Origin: Candidatus Alistipes merdigallinarum
GTDB lineage: Bacteria; Bacteroidota; Bacteroidia; Bacteroidales; Rikenellaceae
DNA length: 64,000 nt
Direction of reading: 5' to 3'
NCBI GenBank assembly: GCA_019119305.1
Contig: DWXH01000024.1
Coordinates: forward strand, 1-64,000
The notes beneath the pieces are model-generated. The model did no database searches. It saw nothing but the letters and a program-made list of their open reading frames with translations, and was not told the DNA's origin. This document shows positions 53,407 through 63,655 of this stretch, one piece after another; position 1 is the stretch's first letter, and each line of letters begins with the position of its first letter. The position numbers and the translations under genes are program-made.

Positions 53407-54855
53407 ATGATTCTGGAAGAACTTTTGAATGAGACGGAGGTGATCGAAACAAAGGGCGACCTTTCCTGTCCGATCGAAGGCCTCACGTTCGATTCGCGAC
53501 AAGCGAATCCTCAAGGCATCTTTTTCGCCGTACGGGGAACACAAACCGACGGACATCGCTTCATCGATGACGCAATCCGGCAAGGAGCCTCCGCCATCGT
53601 ATGTGAGACGTGGCCCGAAATATTGCTCGAAAATGTCTGTTACATTCGTGTCGCAGACACCTCTGCGGCGATGGGACGCATCGCCGCCGCTTATTATGGC
53701 TATCCGAGCCGGCAACTGAAGTTGATCGGCATCACCGGAACAAACGGTAAAACGACCACGGCGACTCTGCTTTACGAGCTGTTCCGTCGATTGGGTTACA
53801 AAGTCGGACTGATCTCGACCGTAACTTACTGCATCGACAGCGAACAACGGGAATCGACCCATACGACTCCGGACAGCATCCGACTGAACGAGATGATGGG
53901 CGAGATGGTCACTGCCGGCTGCGAATACTGTTTCATGGAGGTCAGTTCGCACAGTTTAGTCCAACACCGCACCGAAGGACTTTACTTTTCGGGGGCCGTA
54001 TTCAGCAACATCACCCACGACCACCTGGATTATCACCATACATTCGCCGAATATATACGAGCTAAAAAGATGCTTTTCGACGCCCTTCCGGCCGAAGCTT
54101 TCGCCCTGACGAATGCCGACGATAAAAACGGCAAAATCATGGTACAGAACACCCGCGCCCGCGTCGAAACCTACGCTTTACAGGCATTCGCCGACTTCCG
54201 TTGCCGGATCATCGAAATGCTGTTCGACGGCATGTTGCTCAATTTGGACGGATCGGAAGTCTGGGTCAAATTCCTGGGCCGTTTCAATGCCTACAACCTG
54301 ACTGCCGTCTACGCAACCGCCCTCTCGTTAGGGGCTGAACGCGATGAAGTTTTACGGATTTTGAGCGACTTAACGCCTGTACGTGGCCGGTTCGAAACCG
54401 TCCGTTCGGAAAAAGGTATCACAGCCATAGTCGATTATGCGCACACACCCGATGCCCTCCAGAACGTACTTCGGACCATCGCCGAAATCCGAAAGAAGGG
54501 GGAACATATCTACGTCGTTGTCGGGTGCGGAGGAAATCGGGACAGGACCAAACGCCCCGAAATGGCCAAAATCGCAGTAGATCACAGCGATATGGCCATT
54601 CTTACATCGGATAACCCACGGTTGGAAGATCCCGAAACGATCATCGAAGAGATGAAGGCGGGGCTCGATACTTCCGACCGGTACCTGGCGATCACCGACC
54701 GGCACGAAGCGATTCGGGCAGCGGTTGCTCTTGCCCGCCCGGGCGACATCATTCTGATTGCCGGCAAGGGCCACGAAACCTACCAGGACGTAGGCGGCAA
54801 AAAGCACCATTTCGATGATCGGGAGGAGATTACCCAAGCACTGATCGGTCATTAA
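53407..54855 (+). CDS. murE: UDP-N-acetylmuramoyl-tripeptide synthetase (meso-DAP-adding)
   Basis: This 482-residue cytoplasmic ATP-dependent ligase adds meso-diaminopimelate to UDP-MurNAc-L-Ala-D-Glu. The N-terminal UDP-binding domain has LTFDSRQANPQGIFFAVRG. The ATP P-loop is GTNGKTTT at 111-118 with K115. The DNPR motif at 402-405, in TSDNPRLEDPE, is the marker of DAP-specific (rather than lysine-specific) MurE. Start and stop fit the family. The ATG at 53407 is chosen because the promoter lies at 53353-53383; a longer in-frame start would begin in the antiporter-murE gap. The mraY gene begins 33 bp after its stop. Confidence 0.97.
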   Translation: MILEELLNETEVIETKGDLSCPIEGLTFDSRQANPQGIFFAVRGTQTDGHRFIDDAIRQGASAIVCETWPEILLENVCYIRVADTSAAMGRIAAAYYGYPSRQLKLIGITGTNGKTTTATLLYELFRRLGYKVGLISTVTYCIDSEQRESTHTTPDSIRLNEMMGEMVTAGCEYCFMEVSSHSLVQHRTEGLYFSGAVFSNITHDHLDYHHTFAEYIRAKKMLFDALPAEAFALTNADDKNGKIMVQNTRARVETYALQAFADFRCRIIEMLFDGMLLNLDGSEVWVKFLGRFNAYNLTAVYATALSLGAERDEVLRILSDLTPVRGRFETVRSEKGITAIVDYAHTPDALQNVLRTIAEIRKKGEHIYVVVGCGGNRDRTKRPEMAKIAVDHSDMAILTSDNPRLEDPETIIEEMKAGLDTSDRYLAITDRHEAIRAAVALARPGDIILIAGKGHETYQDVGGKKHHFDDREEITQALIGH

Positions 54856-54888
54856 ACGAATAGGAAACAACGAAACAGTCGGATCAAC

Positions 54889-56136
54889 ATGTTATATCAT
54901 TTAGTAAAATATCTTTCGAATCATTTCGATATTCCGGGAACGGGAATGTTTCTCTCCCTATCGTTCCGCGCCGCCATGTCGATCATCCTCGCTCTGGTCA
55001 TCGGCATGATCTTCGGACGGAAAATCATCCGGATACTGCAACGGCACCAGATCGGAGAGGAAATCCGGAATTTGGGTCTGGAGGGACAGCTGCAAAAAAG
55101 AGGTACGCCCACCATGGGAGGAATCATCATCCTGATATCGATCCTTGTCCCGATCCTGCTGTTCGGCGACCTGACCAACATCTACACGCAGTTGATGATC
55201 ATCTCAACCCTGTGGCTCGGAGCCATCGGTTTTATCGACGACTACATCAAAGTATTCAAGAAGCACAAAGAGGGATTGAACGGCCGATACAAAATCGTAG
55301 GACAGGTCGGACTCGGACTGATCGTGGGATGCGTGATGTGGCTCAATCAGGACATCGTCGTCAAAGAAAAAAGCGACAAAAACGAACCCCGCGCCCAAGT
55401 GGAATACGTAACAGAAAATGGCACCAATAACGCCGTGTATGTTACCCCAGCTGAAAAAAGTATTACAACAACCATCCCGTTCGTCAAAGACAACGAGTTC
55501 GACTACCGATGGCTGATACCGGGAGACAGCGATACCTCCGACCTGCTGAGCTGGTTGGTCTACATCGTAATCGCCATATTTGTCATCACCGCCGTGTCGA
55601 ACGGAGCCAATCTGACCGACGGACTCGACGGACTCTCATCGGGCATCTCGGCTACCATCGTCGTCGTCCTCGGAATTTTAGCTTACCTGTCAGGCAATAT
55701 CATCTATGCCGATTACCTGAACATCATGTATATTCCGACCAGCGGTGAACTGGTCGTATTCGCTGCGGCCTTCGCCGGAGCCCTTTTCGGATTTCTGTGG
55801 TACAACTGCTATCCAGCTCAGGTATTTATGGGCGATACGGGAAGCCTGGCCATCGGCGGAATCATTGCCGTCTTCGCCCTGCTAATCCGCAAGGAACTGT
55901 TATTGCCGATCTTGTGCGGCATTTTCTTGATCGAAAGTCTTTCGGTCATCATGCAGGTGAGCTATTTCAAATACACGAAGAAAAAGTACGGTGAGGGACG
56001 ACGAATTTTCCTGATGGCTCCGCTGCACCACCATTACCAGAAAAAGGGACATTTTGAATCCAAAATCGTTGTCCGGTTCTGGATCATCCAGTTGCTGCTG
56101 GCCGCCATTACACTCGTAACGCTTAAAATCAGATAA
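54889..56136 (+). CDS. mraY: phospho-N-acetylmuramoyl-pentapeptide transferase
   Basis: This 415-residue inner-membrane protein of about 10 helices transfers phospho-MurNAc-pentapeptide to undecaprenyl phosphate, making lipid I. Conserved residues are in [17 protein letters not shown] (two Asp), and NLTDGLDGL (catalytic Asp), with [11 protein letters not shown] late in the protein. A hydrophilic insertion near residues 160-205 makes it longer than E. coli MraY, as is usual in Bacteroidota. It starts 33 bp after murE and its stop is 2 bp before murD. Confidence 0.97.
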   Translation: MLYHLVKYLSNHFDIPGTGMFLSLSFRAAMSIILALVIGMIFGRKIIRILQRHQIGEEIRNLGLEGQLQKRGTPTMGGIIILISILVPILLFGDLTNIYTQLMIISTLWLGAIGFIDDYIKVFKKHKEGLNGRYKIVGQVGLGLIVGCVMWLNQDIVVKEKSDKNEPRAQVEYVTENGTNNAVYVTPAEKSITTTIPFVKDNEFDYRWLIPGDSDTSDLLSWLVYIVIAIFVITAVSNGANLTDGLDGLSSGISATIVVVLGILAYLSGNIIYADYLNIMYIPTSGELVVFAAAFAGALFGFLWYNCYPAQVFMGDTGSLAIGGIIAVFALLIRKELLLPILCGIFLIESLSVIMQVSYFKYTKKKYGEGRRIFLMAPLHHHYQKKGHFESKIVVRFWIIQLLLAAITLVTLKIR

Positions 56137-56138
56137 CC

Positions 56139-57479
56139 ATGGAACGGATCGTCATATTGGGAGGGGGAGAAAGCGGCTGCGGATCGGCCGTGTTGGCCCA
56201 CGTCAAGGGATTCGATGTATTTCTATCGGATCGGGGCACTATCGCACCGAAATACAAAAGCCTGTTGGAACAATGGGACATCCCTTATGAGGAAGGAACC
56301 CATACGGAAAAAAAGATTCTGTTGGCCGACCGGATCGTCAAGAGTCCCGGAATTCCGGATAAAGCTCCGATGGTCCAGGCCGCTATAAAGAAAGGGATTC
56401 CGATCATTTCGGAAATCGAATTTACCGCCCCATACCTGACCGCTTCGACAATCTGCATTACCGGCAGCAACGGGAAAACCACGACGACGACACTTACCTA
56501 TGAGATTCTGAAACAAGCCGGCATAAAGGTCGGGTTGGCCGGAAACATCGGAGAGAGCCTTGCCCTGTCTGTCGCCACAAACCACTACGACTGGTATGTT
56601 ATCGAACTGAGCAGCTTTCAGCTGGACGGTTGTTACCGTTTCCGCACCGACATCGGTGTGCTGATGAACATCACACCGGACCACCTCGATCGGTACGACT
56701 ACAAATTGCAGAACTATATCGACAGCAAATTCCGCATCTTGCAGAACCAACGTCCCGAAGATCGTTTTATTTATTGTGCCGACGACCCGTTGACCATAAA
56801 GAATCTGCCCAACCATTCACTTCCCATGCGAGTGCTGCCGTTCAGCGTGAAAAAGGAAGAGGAGTGTGCTGCCGTACTTCGAGAGGGTGTGATTCACGTC
56901 TCGCTCGACGGAAAACAGGTGAACGTCCCGGCTGCCGAGATGAAAATCAAGGGAATCCACAACATATACAACGCCATGGTTGCTTCACTGGCCGCCCTGT
57001 CGGCCGGAGTCGACCCGAAATCGATCGAGCAGACGCTCCGATCGTTTGCCGGAATCGAACACCGACTCGAACCGTGCGGTACGATCGACGGTGTCGATTA
57101 CATCAACGACTCGAAAGCCACAAACGTCGATTCAGTATGGTATGCATTGGAGAGTATGACGCGGCCGGTTGTCTGGATTGCCGGCGGCACGGATAAAGGT
57201 AATGACTACTCGCAACTCTACGATCTCGTCAAAGACAAGGTCAAGACGCTCGTTTGCATGGGAGTCGACAATTCGAAACTGACAAAAGCCTTTGCCGGAC
57301 GGATCGACCACATCGTCGACACCCACTCACTGGACGAAGCCATGACTGCTGCACGTAACCATGCAGAAGCAGGTGAAACCGTACTGTTGTCTCCTGCCTG
57401 CGCCAGCTTCGATCTGTTCAAAAATTACGAGGACCGGGGACAGCAATTCAAAGAGTGGGTTGCTTCTCATAAATCATAA
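56139..57479 (+). CDS. murD: UDP-N-acetylmuramoyl-L-alanine--D-glutamate ligase
   Basis: This 446-residue cytoplasmic ATP-dependent ligase adds D-glutamate to UDP-MurNAc-L-Ala. The N-terminal domain has ILGGGESGCGSAVL. The ATP P-loop is TGSNGKTTTTTL, followed by LAGNIGESL and NITPDHLDRY. NDSKATNVDSV and GGTDKGNDY complete the signature set, and LLSPACASFDLFKNYEDRG, the D-Glu-binding stretch, ends the protein. It begins 2 bp after mraY, so it is translationally coupled, and is 15 bp before ftsW. Confidence 0.97.
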   Translation: MERIVILGGGESGCGSAVLAHVKGFDVFLSDRGTIAPKYKSLLEQWDIPYEEGTHTEKKILLADRIVKSPGIPDKAPMVQAAIKKGIPIISEIEFTAPYLTASTICITGSNGKTTTTTLTYEILKQAGIKVGLAGNIGESLALSVATNHYDWYVIELSSFQLDGCYRFRTDIGVLMNITPDHLDRYDYKLQNYIDSKFRILQNQRPEDRFIYCADDPLTIKNLPNHSLPMRVLPFSVKKEEECAAVLREGVIHVSLDGKQVNVPAAEMKIKGIHNIYNAMVASLAALSAGVDPKSIEQTLRSFAGIEHRLEPCGTIDGVDYINDSKATNVDSVWYALESMTRPVVWIAGGTDKGNDYSQLYDLVKDKVKTLVCMGVDNSKLTKAFAGRIDHIVDTHSLDEAMTAARNHAEAGETVLLSPACASFDLFKNYEDRGQQFKEWVASHKS

Positions 57480-57494
57480 AGCGGAGTAAAACAG

Positions 57495-58781
57495 ATGGAA
57501 GAACATAAAACGGCATCCGACAAGACCTCTCTCCTCGACCGCTTTTTCGGTGGAGATCGTATTCTATGGACCATTATCGCCATTTTGTCGATCATTTCGC
57601 TGCTGGTAATCTATTCGTCGACAGCATCGATGGCCTATCGGAAAGCCGGAGGAGATACGGCCCATTATTTCTTCCAGCAACTGAAATTCATTCTGCTCGG
57701 TTTCATTGCCATGATCATTATACAGCGGGTTAATTACCAACGATACGCCCGTCCGAAGTTGCTATCGTTCGTATTTATAGCCGCTCTGTTGTTCATGCTG
57801 ATGACCTTTTTTGTCGGAGTAAACTTCAACGACGCTTCGCGATGGCTCCGGATACCGATACTCGGGGTCACGTTCCAACCCTCCGACTTTCTGCGGATCG
57901 CCCTGATCGCAATTCTGGCCCGACAACTGGCTAAACGACAAGTCGGTATCGAACGAATGCCTTTGCTCCCAGCACTCACTTTACGGGGATGGCAGAAAAA
58001 CCCGGAAAAAAACATCAACATCCTGACGCGTAACACGATTCCAATTTTAGGCCCGATTGTATTGGCGTGTGGAACCATCTTCATGTCCAACTTTTCGACC
58101 TCGGCCATCACATTCTGTACCTGCTGGATTATGCTGTACGTCGGACGTGTCAAGATAAAAGAGTTGGTCAAATTGATCGTATTGATTGGCGGCGTTATGA
58201 TCCTTGCCGTATCGGTCATGTACATCTTCAATATCGGACGATCGCACACATGGGTCAACCGGTTGGGCATCGGTTCACTCGTCAACCAGACCGAGCAGGC
58301 CGAAATGCAAAACGAAGACGATAACCTACAACAGGAACAGGCCCGGATCGCCATCGCCTCGGGCGGATTGCTCGGGAAAGGGCCCGGAAACAGTACGCAA
58401 CGCTCCAACCTTCCGCACTCCTATTCCGATTTCGCCTATGCCTTTATCGTCGAAGAGTACGGACTGGCCGGAGCCGTGACCATACTGTTTCTCTATCTGT
58501 GTATTTTTTTCCGCGGGATTGTCATCTTCCGGCGCTGTGGTACGGCATTTCCCGGATTGTTGGTATTGGGACTTTGCCTGATGATCACGTTCCAAGCCAT
58601 CTGTAACATGCTGGTCTCCGTCTGCCTGTTCCCTGTAACCGGGCAGACCCTGCCCCTGATCAGTTTGGGTGGCTCTTCGATTGTATTCACATGTATGGCA
58701 TTGGGATTGATCCTGGGGATCAGCCGTCAGGTCAAAGAACAATCGCTGGACCGACCGCGTAAAGAATCTTTACTCGAATAA
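57495..58781 (+). CDS. ftsW: FtsW-type SEDS peptidoglycan glycosyltransferase
   Basis: This 428-residue inner-membrane protein with about 10 helices polymerises lipid II at the septum with FtsI. SEDS family motifs are present: IVIYSS-like LLVIYSSTASMAYRKA, DASRWLRIPILGVTFQPSDF, LLGKGPGNSTQRSNLPHSYSDFAYAFIVEEYGL in parts, and TGQTLPLISLGGSSI. The conserved Asp of the family is in the periplasmic loop containing YSDF. The insertion around EQAEMQNEDDNLQQEQ is typical of Bacteroidota. It is in the standard position between murD and murG. Confidence 0.95.
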   Translation: MEEHKTASDKTSLLDRFFGGDRILWTIIAILSIISLLVIYSSTASMAYRKAGGDTAHYFFQQLKFILLGFIAMIIIQRVNYQRYARPKLLSFVFIAALLFMLMTFFVGVNFNDASRWLRIPILGVTFQPSDFLRIALIAILARQLAKRQVGIERMPLLPALTLRGWQKNPEKNINILTRNTIPILGPIVLACGTIFMSNFSTSAITFCTCWIMLYVGRVKIKELVKLIVLIGGVMILAVSVMYIFNIGRSHTWVNRLGIGSLVNQTEQAEMQNEDDNLQQEQARIAIASGGLLGKGPGNSTQRSNLPHSYSDFAYAFIVEEYGLAGAVTILFLYLCIFFRGIVIFRRCGTAFPGLLVLGLCLMITFQAICNMLVSVCLFPVTGQTLPLISLGGSSIVFTCMALGLILGISRQVKEQSLDRPRKESLLE

Positions 58782-58817
58782 ACACGAAACTGACCGTGTC
58801 GAAAATAGTATCGAAAC

Positions 58818-59930
58818 ATGAATCGTAAACTGAAAATCATCTTGAGCGGAGGCGGAACCGGTGGACATATCTATCCGGCTGTCGCCGTTGCAGAAGCCCT
58901 GCAACAAAAATTAGGCGACAACGTAGAGATTCTCTTTGTCGGCGCCCAAGGCAAAATGGAGATGGAAAAGGTTCCTGCCTTAGGATACAATATCGTTGGC
59001 CTACCCGTTGCCGGACTGCAACGGAAACTGACGCTCAAAAATCTGGCAGTTCCATTCAAAGTCCTTCATTCTATCGGGATGGCTCGCAAAATTCTCCGGA
59101 ATTTCAAAGCCAATGCAGCCGTCGGATTCGGTGGATATGCAAGTGCCCCCGTCCTATGGTGCGCACAACGTATGGGAATCCCGACTCTCATTCAGGAACA
59201 GAACTCCTATGCAGGCGCTACGAACAAAATGTTGGCCTCAAAAGCAAAACGGATTTGTGTCGCATACGAAGGCATGGATCGTTTCTTTCCGAAAGAGAAG
59301 ATCGTCCTCACGGGAAATCCGCTGCGGGGTCGTTTTGCACAAAACGCTGAATTACGGAACGAGGCTTTGAAATATTTCGGTTTCGAGGAAGACAAGCCGG
59401 TCGTGCTGGTCGTCGGCGGGAGCCTCGGGACTCGGACACTGAACAACATGATGAAGGCAAACGTCGATCGGATCGTCGCGGAAAACAGGCTTCAAATGAT
59501 CTGGCAAACCGGAAAATATTACGAACGGGAGATGTCCGAATTCATGCAGGGCAGAGCCGATCGGGGTATCTGGCGGGGGGCGTTCATCGACCGGATGGAC
59601 TTAGCCTATGCGGCTGCCGATGTTGTCGTTGCACGTTCCGGAGCCTGCACGGTTTCGGAACTCTGTCTGATCGGCAAGTGTACCCTTTTCGTCCCCTCTC
59701 CCAATGTCGCCGAGGACCACCAAACCAAAAATGCTATGGCCCTGGTCAATAAACAGGCTGCATGTATCGTTCCCGATAAGGTGGCTGTTGAACAGGTCTT
59801 CCCTGAAATCGACCGTTTGCTCGCACAACCCGAGACGATGGAACGGATGAGGCAAAATATGTTGAAATTAGGCATAAGCGACTCGGCAAGCCGTGTAGCC
59901 GACGAAATAATAAATGTTGTCAACAAATAG
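58818..59930 (+). CDS. murG: undecaprenyldiphospho-muramoylpentapeptide beta-N-acetylglucosaminyltransferase
   Basis: This 370-residue peripheral inner-membrane GT-B enzyme adds GlcNAc to lipid I to make lipid II. The first glycine-rich loop is SGGGTGGHIYPAVAVAEAL. The second loop is GFGGYASAP, with LIQEQNSYAGATNKMLASKA as the family acceptor motif in this region. VGGSLGTRTLN and ARSGACTVSELCLIGKCTLFVPSPNVAEDHQTKNA in parts bind the UDP-GlcNAc. It starts 36 bp after ftsW and its stop is 2 bp before murC. Confidence 0.97.
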   Translation: MNRKLKIILSGGGTGGHIYPAVAVAEALQQKLGDNVEILFVGAQGKMEMEKVPALGYNIVGLPVAGLQRKLTLKNLAVPFKVLHSIGMARKILRNFKANAAVGFGGYASAPVLWCAQRMGIPTLIQEQNSYAGATNKMLASKAKRICVAYEGMDRFFPKEKIVLTGNPLRGRFAQNAELRNEALKYFGFEEDKPVVLVVGGSLGTRTLNNMMKANVDRIVAENRLQMIWQTGKYYEREMSEFMQGRADRGIWRGAFIDRMDLAYAAADVVVARSGACTVSELCLIGKCTLFVPSPNVAEDHQTKNAMALVNKQAACIVPDKVAVEQVFPEIDRLLAQPETMERMRQNMLKLGISDSASRVADEIINVVNK

Positions 59931-59932
59931 AA

Positions 59933-61294
59933 ATGAAGTTTAGCAAAGTATATTTCTTGGGGATCGGCGGTATCGGTATGAGTGCATTGGCCCGATACTG
60001 CCTGCACGAAGGGTTACAAGTGGCTGGTTACGACCGGACACCGTCGGAACTGACCGAAGCCCTAAGCCGGGAAGGCGCTCGCATTACGTATGAAGATACC
60101 CCAGAGACGATTCCTGCTGAATTTAAAAATCCGGCCGACACACAAGTCGTCTACACACCAGCCATTCCATCGGACAGCCCCCAACTGCTCTTTTTCCGCA
60201 ACGGGAATTTCGCAATCGAGAAACGTTCACGCATGTTGGGTGTGATCTCTCGGGACAAATACCTGATGGCGGTATCCGGCACACACGGCAAAACGACCAC
60301 CAGCACCATGGCCGCATGGTTCAACCACGAAGCAGCAGATGGAGGGAGCGCATTTCTTGGCGGAATCTCAAAAAATTTCGATAACAATTTGGTCCTTGGG
60401 AAGGGGAACCGGTTGGTCGCCGAAGCCGATGAGTTCGACCGCTCGTTTCTGCAGCTCTACCCCGATGTCGCGGTAGTTACGGCCGCCGACGCGGATCATC
60501 TCGACATCTACGGAACGCATGAAGCGGTAAAGGAGGCGTTCGCCGCATTTATCGAACAGATCAAACCCGGCGGAACGCTGATCATGAAAAAAGGCGTGGA
60601 CGTCACCATACGAAACCAAGACATCAAGGTTTACCGCTACTCTTACGATACCCCTTGCGACTTCTATGCAGAAAGAATCCGCGTCGGAGCAAACGGATGC
60701 TACACATTCGACATCGTCTGCCCGGATCGGACCCTTGCTGACTGCACGTTAGGCATTCCCGGTTGGGTCAATGTCGAAAACTGCATCGCCGCCGTAGCCA
60801 TGCTTTGGGCCAGTGGCTGTTTCGATGAAACGCGGTTGCGGCAGGCCATCGCCTCGTTCCGCGGAGTCAAACGCCGGTTCGACTTTTATGTCAACACACC
60901 CCGGCATATCTATATGGACGACTATGCCCACCATCCGAACGAGCTCCGCGCCACGATCACATCGGTCCGGAAAATGTTCCCCGGCCGCAGACTGACTGTC
61001 GTCTTCCAGCCCCACCTCTATACCCGGACCCGCGACTTCGCTCCGGAGTTTGCCGATGCGCTTTCCCTCTGCGATGAGGTGCTGCTGCTGCCGATCTATC
61101 CGGCCCGCGAGGAACCGATCAAAGGGGTAAGTTCGGAGATGTTGCTCCCCATGATTCGCACTTCGGCACAGATCGTCGAAAAAAGCGATCTGCTCGACAC
61201 GATCCGTAGAAAAAATCCGGAATTATTGGTAACTTTCGGAGCAGGAGATATAGACCGATATTGCACAAAAATAGCCGCATTGTTGTCCGAATAA
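59933..61294 (+). CDS. murC: UDP-N-acetylmuramate--L-alanine ligase
   Basis: This 453-residue cytoplasmic ATP-dependent ligase adds L-alanine to UDP-MurNAc, the first peptide step. The N-terminal UDP-binding glycine motif is FLGIGGIGMSALARY. The ATP P-loop is SGTHGKTTTSTM. EADEFDRSFL, the central Mg2+ motif, and DDYAHHPNELRATI follow, with RLTVVFQPHLYTRTRDF near the C-terminus. It begins 2 bp after murG, so the two are coupled. Order murG-murC-ftsQ-ftsA-ftsZ is normal for this phylum. Confidence 0.97.
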   Translation: MKFSKVYFLGIGGIGMSALARYCLHEGLQVAGYDRTPSELTEALSREGARITYEDTPETIPAEFKNPADTQVVYTPAIPSDSPQLLFFRNGNFAIEKRSRMLGVISRDKYLMAVSGTHGKTTTSTMAAWFNHEAADGGSAFLGGISKNFDNNLVLGKGNRLVAEADEFDRSFLQLYPDVAVVTAADADHLDIYGTHEAVKEAFAAFIEQIKPGGTLIMKKGVDVTIRNQDIKVYRYSYDTPCDFYAERIRVGANGCYTFDIVCPDRTLADCTLGIPGWVNVENCIAAVAMLWASGCFDETRLRQAIASFRGVKRRFDFYVNTPRHIYMDDYAHHPNELRATITSVRKMFPGRRLTVVFQPHLYTRTRDFAPEFADALSLCDEVLLLPIYPAREEPIKGVSSEMLLPMIRTSAQIVEKSDLLDTIRRKNPELLVTFGAGDIDRYCTKIAALLSE

Positions 61295-61309
61295 CATTCT
61301 ATCTATACC

Positions 61310-62149
61310 GTGAAAAAGTCATTGGCCATAACCCTGAATCTTTCGGCATGGATCCTGCTTATCGCCTATTTGTCGTTCGCACTGCCCTACACGAACCGAC
61401 AAAAAAAGGAACGTCTGTGCAAAGGGATCAACGTGACGATCCTCGACAGTGCCGAACGCAAATTCATCACACCGGCTATGGTCAAGATGTGGTTCGAAAC
61501 GAAAAAGATAAAATTAGTAGGAGAAAAGTTAATGTCGATCAACACGATCGATCTGGAGCAATTCATCGGACGAAGAGGTTATGTCCGGACGGTACGGGTC
61601 TACACCTCGATGGACGGATTACTCAACATCGAGATAACCCAACGTCAGCCGATCGCGCGCTTCAACACCCAAAACGGTTATAACTTTTACGTTACGGAAG
61701 ACAACTATATCCTCCCGGCACAACGTCATTTCGTGACCTACGTTCCGATCATCACGGGATATATTCTTCCCCCTTTCCGTCGCGACTACATCGGTCCTCT
61801 CGATCGTTTCGCCGACGACAAAGAAAAAAAAATAGAAAAAAATTATCTGTTTTTAACGAAACTAATTAATTTTGTAAAATTCGTGGATAGTAATGATTTC
61901 TGGCGATCATTTATCGTACAGATTCATGTGGAAGGAACCGAAACCGAACTAAAATATGACCCTGACATAGAGATCGTTCCTCGTGTCGGGAATCAGGTTA
62001 TCCTGCTGGGGGGAATCGACGGATACCAGGAAAAACTGGATAAATTGTTGGTATTTTACAAAAATGCCGTCGCCTACGAAGGATGGGAAAAGTTCAAGTA
62101 CATAAATTTGAAATACAAAGATCAGGTTGTCTGTATCGAAAATAAATAA
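61310..62149 (+). CDS. ftsQ: FtsQ/DivIB-like cell division protein
   Basis: This 279-residue bitopic inner-membrane protein links division-site proteins to FtsL. A short N-terminal cytoplasmic tail precedes one transmembrane helix (LAITLNLSAWILLIAYLSFAL). A periplasmic POTRA-like domain follows (GINVTILDSAERKFITPAMV, SINTIDLEQFIGRRGYVRTVRVYTSMDGLLNIEITQRQPIARF in parts). The PIARF segment is a hallmark of FtsQ. The start is a GTG at 61310; no better ATG is in frame. It lies 15 bp after murC and 9 bp before ftsA. Confidence 0.9.
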   Translation: MKKSLAITLNLSAWILLIAYLSFALPYTNRQKKERLCKGINVTILDSAERKFITPAMVKMWFETKKIKLVGEKLMSINTIDLEQFIGRRGYVRTVRVYTSMDGLLNIEITQRQPIARFNTQNGYNFYVTEDNYILPAQRHFVTYVPIITGYILPPFRRDYIGPLDRFADDKEKKIEKNYLFLTKLINFVKFVDSNDFWRSFIVQIHVEGTETELKYDPDIEIVPRVGNQVILLGGIDGYQEKLDKLLVFYKNAVAYEGWEKFKYINLKYKDQVVCIENK

Positions 62150-62158
62150 ATTTAGACA

Positions 62159-63571
62159 GTGGAAAACGGGGGTTATATCGTTGCGATCGATTTAGGAAGT
62201 AATACGGTCACCGTCGTAGTCGGCTCAAAAACCGATGACGGGAAGATCAAAATTCTCGACCAGGAGATCTCTGCCGTTCAAAACGGCGGGATGGTCCGCG
62301 GAGAGATAAAAAATATCGATTTGGTCTCGCAAAGCATCAAAACAGCAGTCAATGCCATCGAAAGCAGAACGGGAATACGTATAACCGAAGCCTATACAGG
62401 GATTTCGGGGCAACACATTCGCAGCGTCAAACAACCCTATTACGTTTTTGCCAGTCGTGGGGATGAAATCCGGCAAGAAGATGTCCGTCAATTACACGAC
62501 AGTATGCGCAATGTCCCCGCCCCAGACGGTGAAAAAATACTCCAGATCATCCCGCAAAATTACGTTATCGACGACAAAGAGGAGACCGCGAATCCGGTCG
62601 GAACATTCGGCAACAAGTTAGCATCGACGTTCAATATTATTTTGGGGGATACGGTTGCCATTAACCGTCTTGAAATGGCTCTCAAACGGGTGAATATTGC
62701 TCCTATGGGGCTGTATCTGAATGCTATCGCCGCGGGTGAGGCCGTACTTACGCCCGATGAAAAAGAGGAGGGTGTCGCCGTAATCGATATCGGTGCCGGG
62801 ACAACCGACATTGTGGTTTACCAGAACAACATCATTCGACATGTGGGAATCGTCCCGATGGGAGGCAACGTCATTAACAAAGATATCCGTTCTTACGGCA
62901 TCCTCGAAAAACATGTCGAAAGTCTGAAAACGCGATACGGAGAGGCTGTACGGGATGCCGCGCAACCGGACAAATACATCACAACACCCGGGCTGAGCGC
63001 CAAAGCCTCGAAGGAGATATCTGCACAAAACTTGGCCGCCATTATCGAAGCCCGTATGCTGGATATCATCGATTTCGCAATCGAAGAGATCAAAAAATCA
63101 GGATACCACGATAAATTGGGAGCCGGCGTAGTTTTGACCGGCGGTGGTGCAAAGCTCAAACATATCGACCTGCTTTTTAAAAACTACACGGGACTGGACG
63201 TTCGTGTCGCTGGTGCCGAAAGCAATCTCGAAGAGGAAAGTTTGAACTTGGCAGGAGATCCGGCCATAGCAACGGCAATAGGTCTGTTGATACGGGCATA
63301 CAACGAGCCGGGTCAAAGTAAAACGGCAAATCGAGCCAGACCGCTGACCCCTCGTTCGGTAAACGACGAAACATCCCCATCGGGAAATAAACGGAGTTTA
63401 AATGATTTTTATCAGACGCAAAATACAAATACTATTCAAGAGGAAAATCCGGATGAAGATCAACAACCGCCAACTCCTCCTGCCCCTAAAACAGAAAACT
63501 CTGTCAAACGTTTTTTCAATAAACTGCGTACATATTTCGAAGAAGACGAAATTGAAGATAACGAAATATAA
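62159..63571 (+). CDS. ftsA: FtsA cell division actin-like protein
   Basis: This 470-residue cytoplasmic actin-like ATPase tethers FtsZ to the membrane and signals to FtsW-FtsI. The phosphate 1 motif is AIDLGSNTVTVVVG at the N-terminus, phosphate 2 is VIDIGAGTTDIVVYQNN, and the adenosine motif is VVLTGGGAKLKHID. The SHS2/1C-type insertion lies between. The C-terminal amphipathic helix is probably KRFFNKLRTYFEEDE, after a long polar linker rich in Asn, Gln and Pro. The start is GTG at 62159. ftsZ begins 84 bp after the stop. Confidence 0.95.
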   Translation: MENGGYIVAIDLGSNTVTVVVGSKTDDGKIKILDQEISAVQNGGMVRGEIKNIDLVSQSIKTAVNAIESRTGIRITEAYTGISGQHIRSVKQPYYVFASRGDEIRQEDVRQLHDSMRNVPAPDGEKILQIIPQNYVIDDKEETANPVGTFGNKLASTFNIILGDTVAINRLEMALKRVNIAPMGLYLNAIAAGEAVLTPDEKEEGVAVIDIGAGTTDIVVYQNNIIRHVGIVPMGGNVINKDIRSYGILEKHVESLKTRYGEAVRDAAQPDKYITTPGLSAKASKEISAQNLAAIIEARMLDIIDFAIEEIKKSGYHDKLGAGVVLTGGGAKLKHIDLLFKNYTGLDVRVAGAESNLEEESLNLAGDPAIATAIGLLIRAYNEPGQSKTANRARPLTPRSVNDETSPSGNKRSLNDFYQTQNTNTIQEENPDEDQQPPTPPAPKTENSVKRFFNKLRTYFEEDEIEDNEI

Positions 63572-63655
63572 ACTTTGTGTCTCCAAATTAAAAAAGAAAG
63601 ATCATAGTCTCCTTTCTCTAAATGATCTAACAACACAATTCACACAATAAAAGAC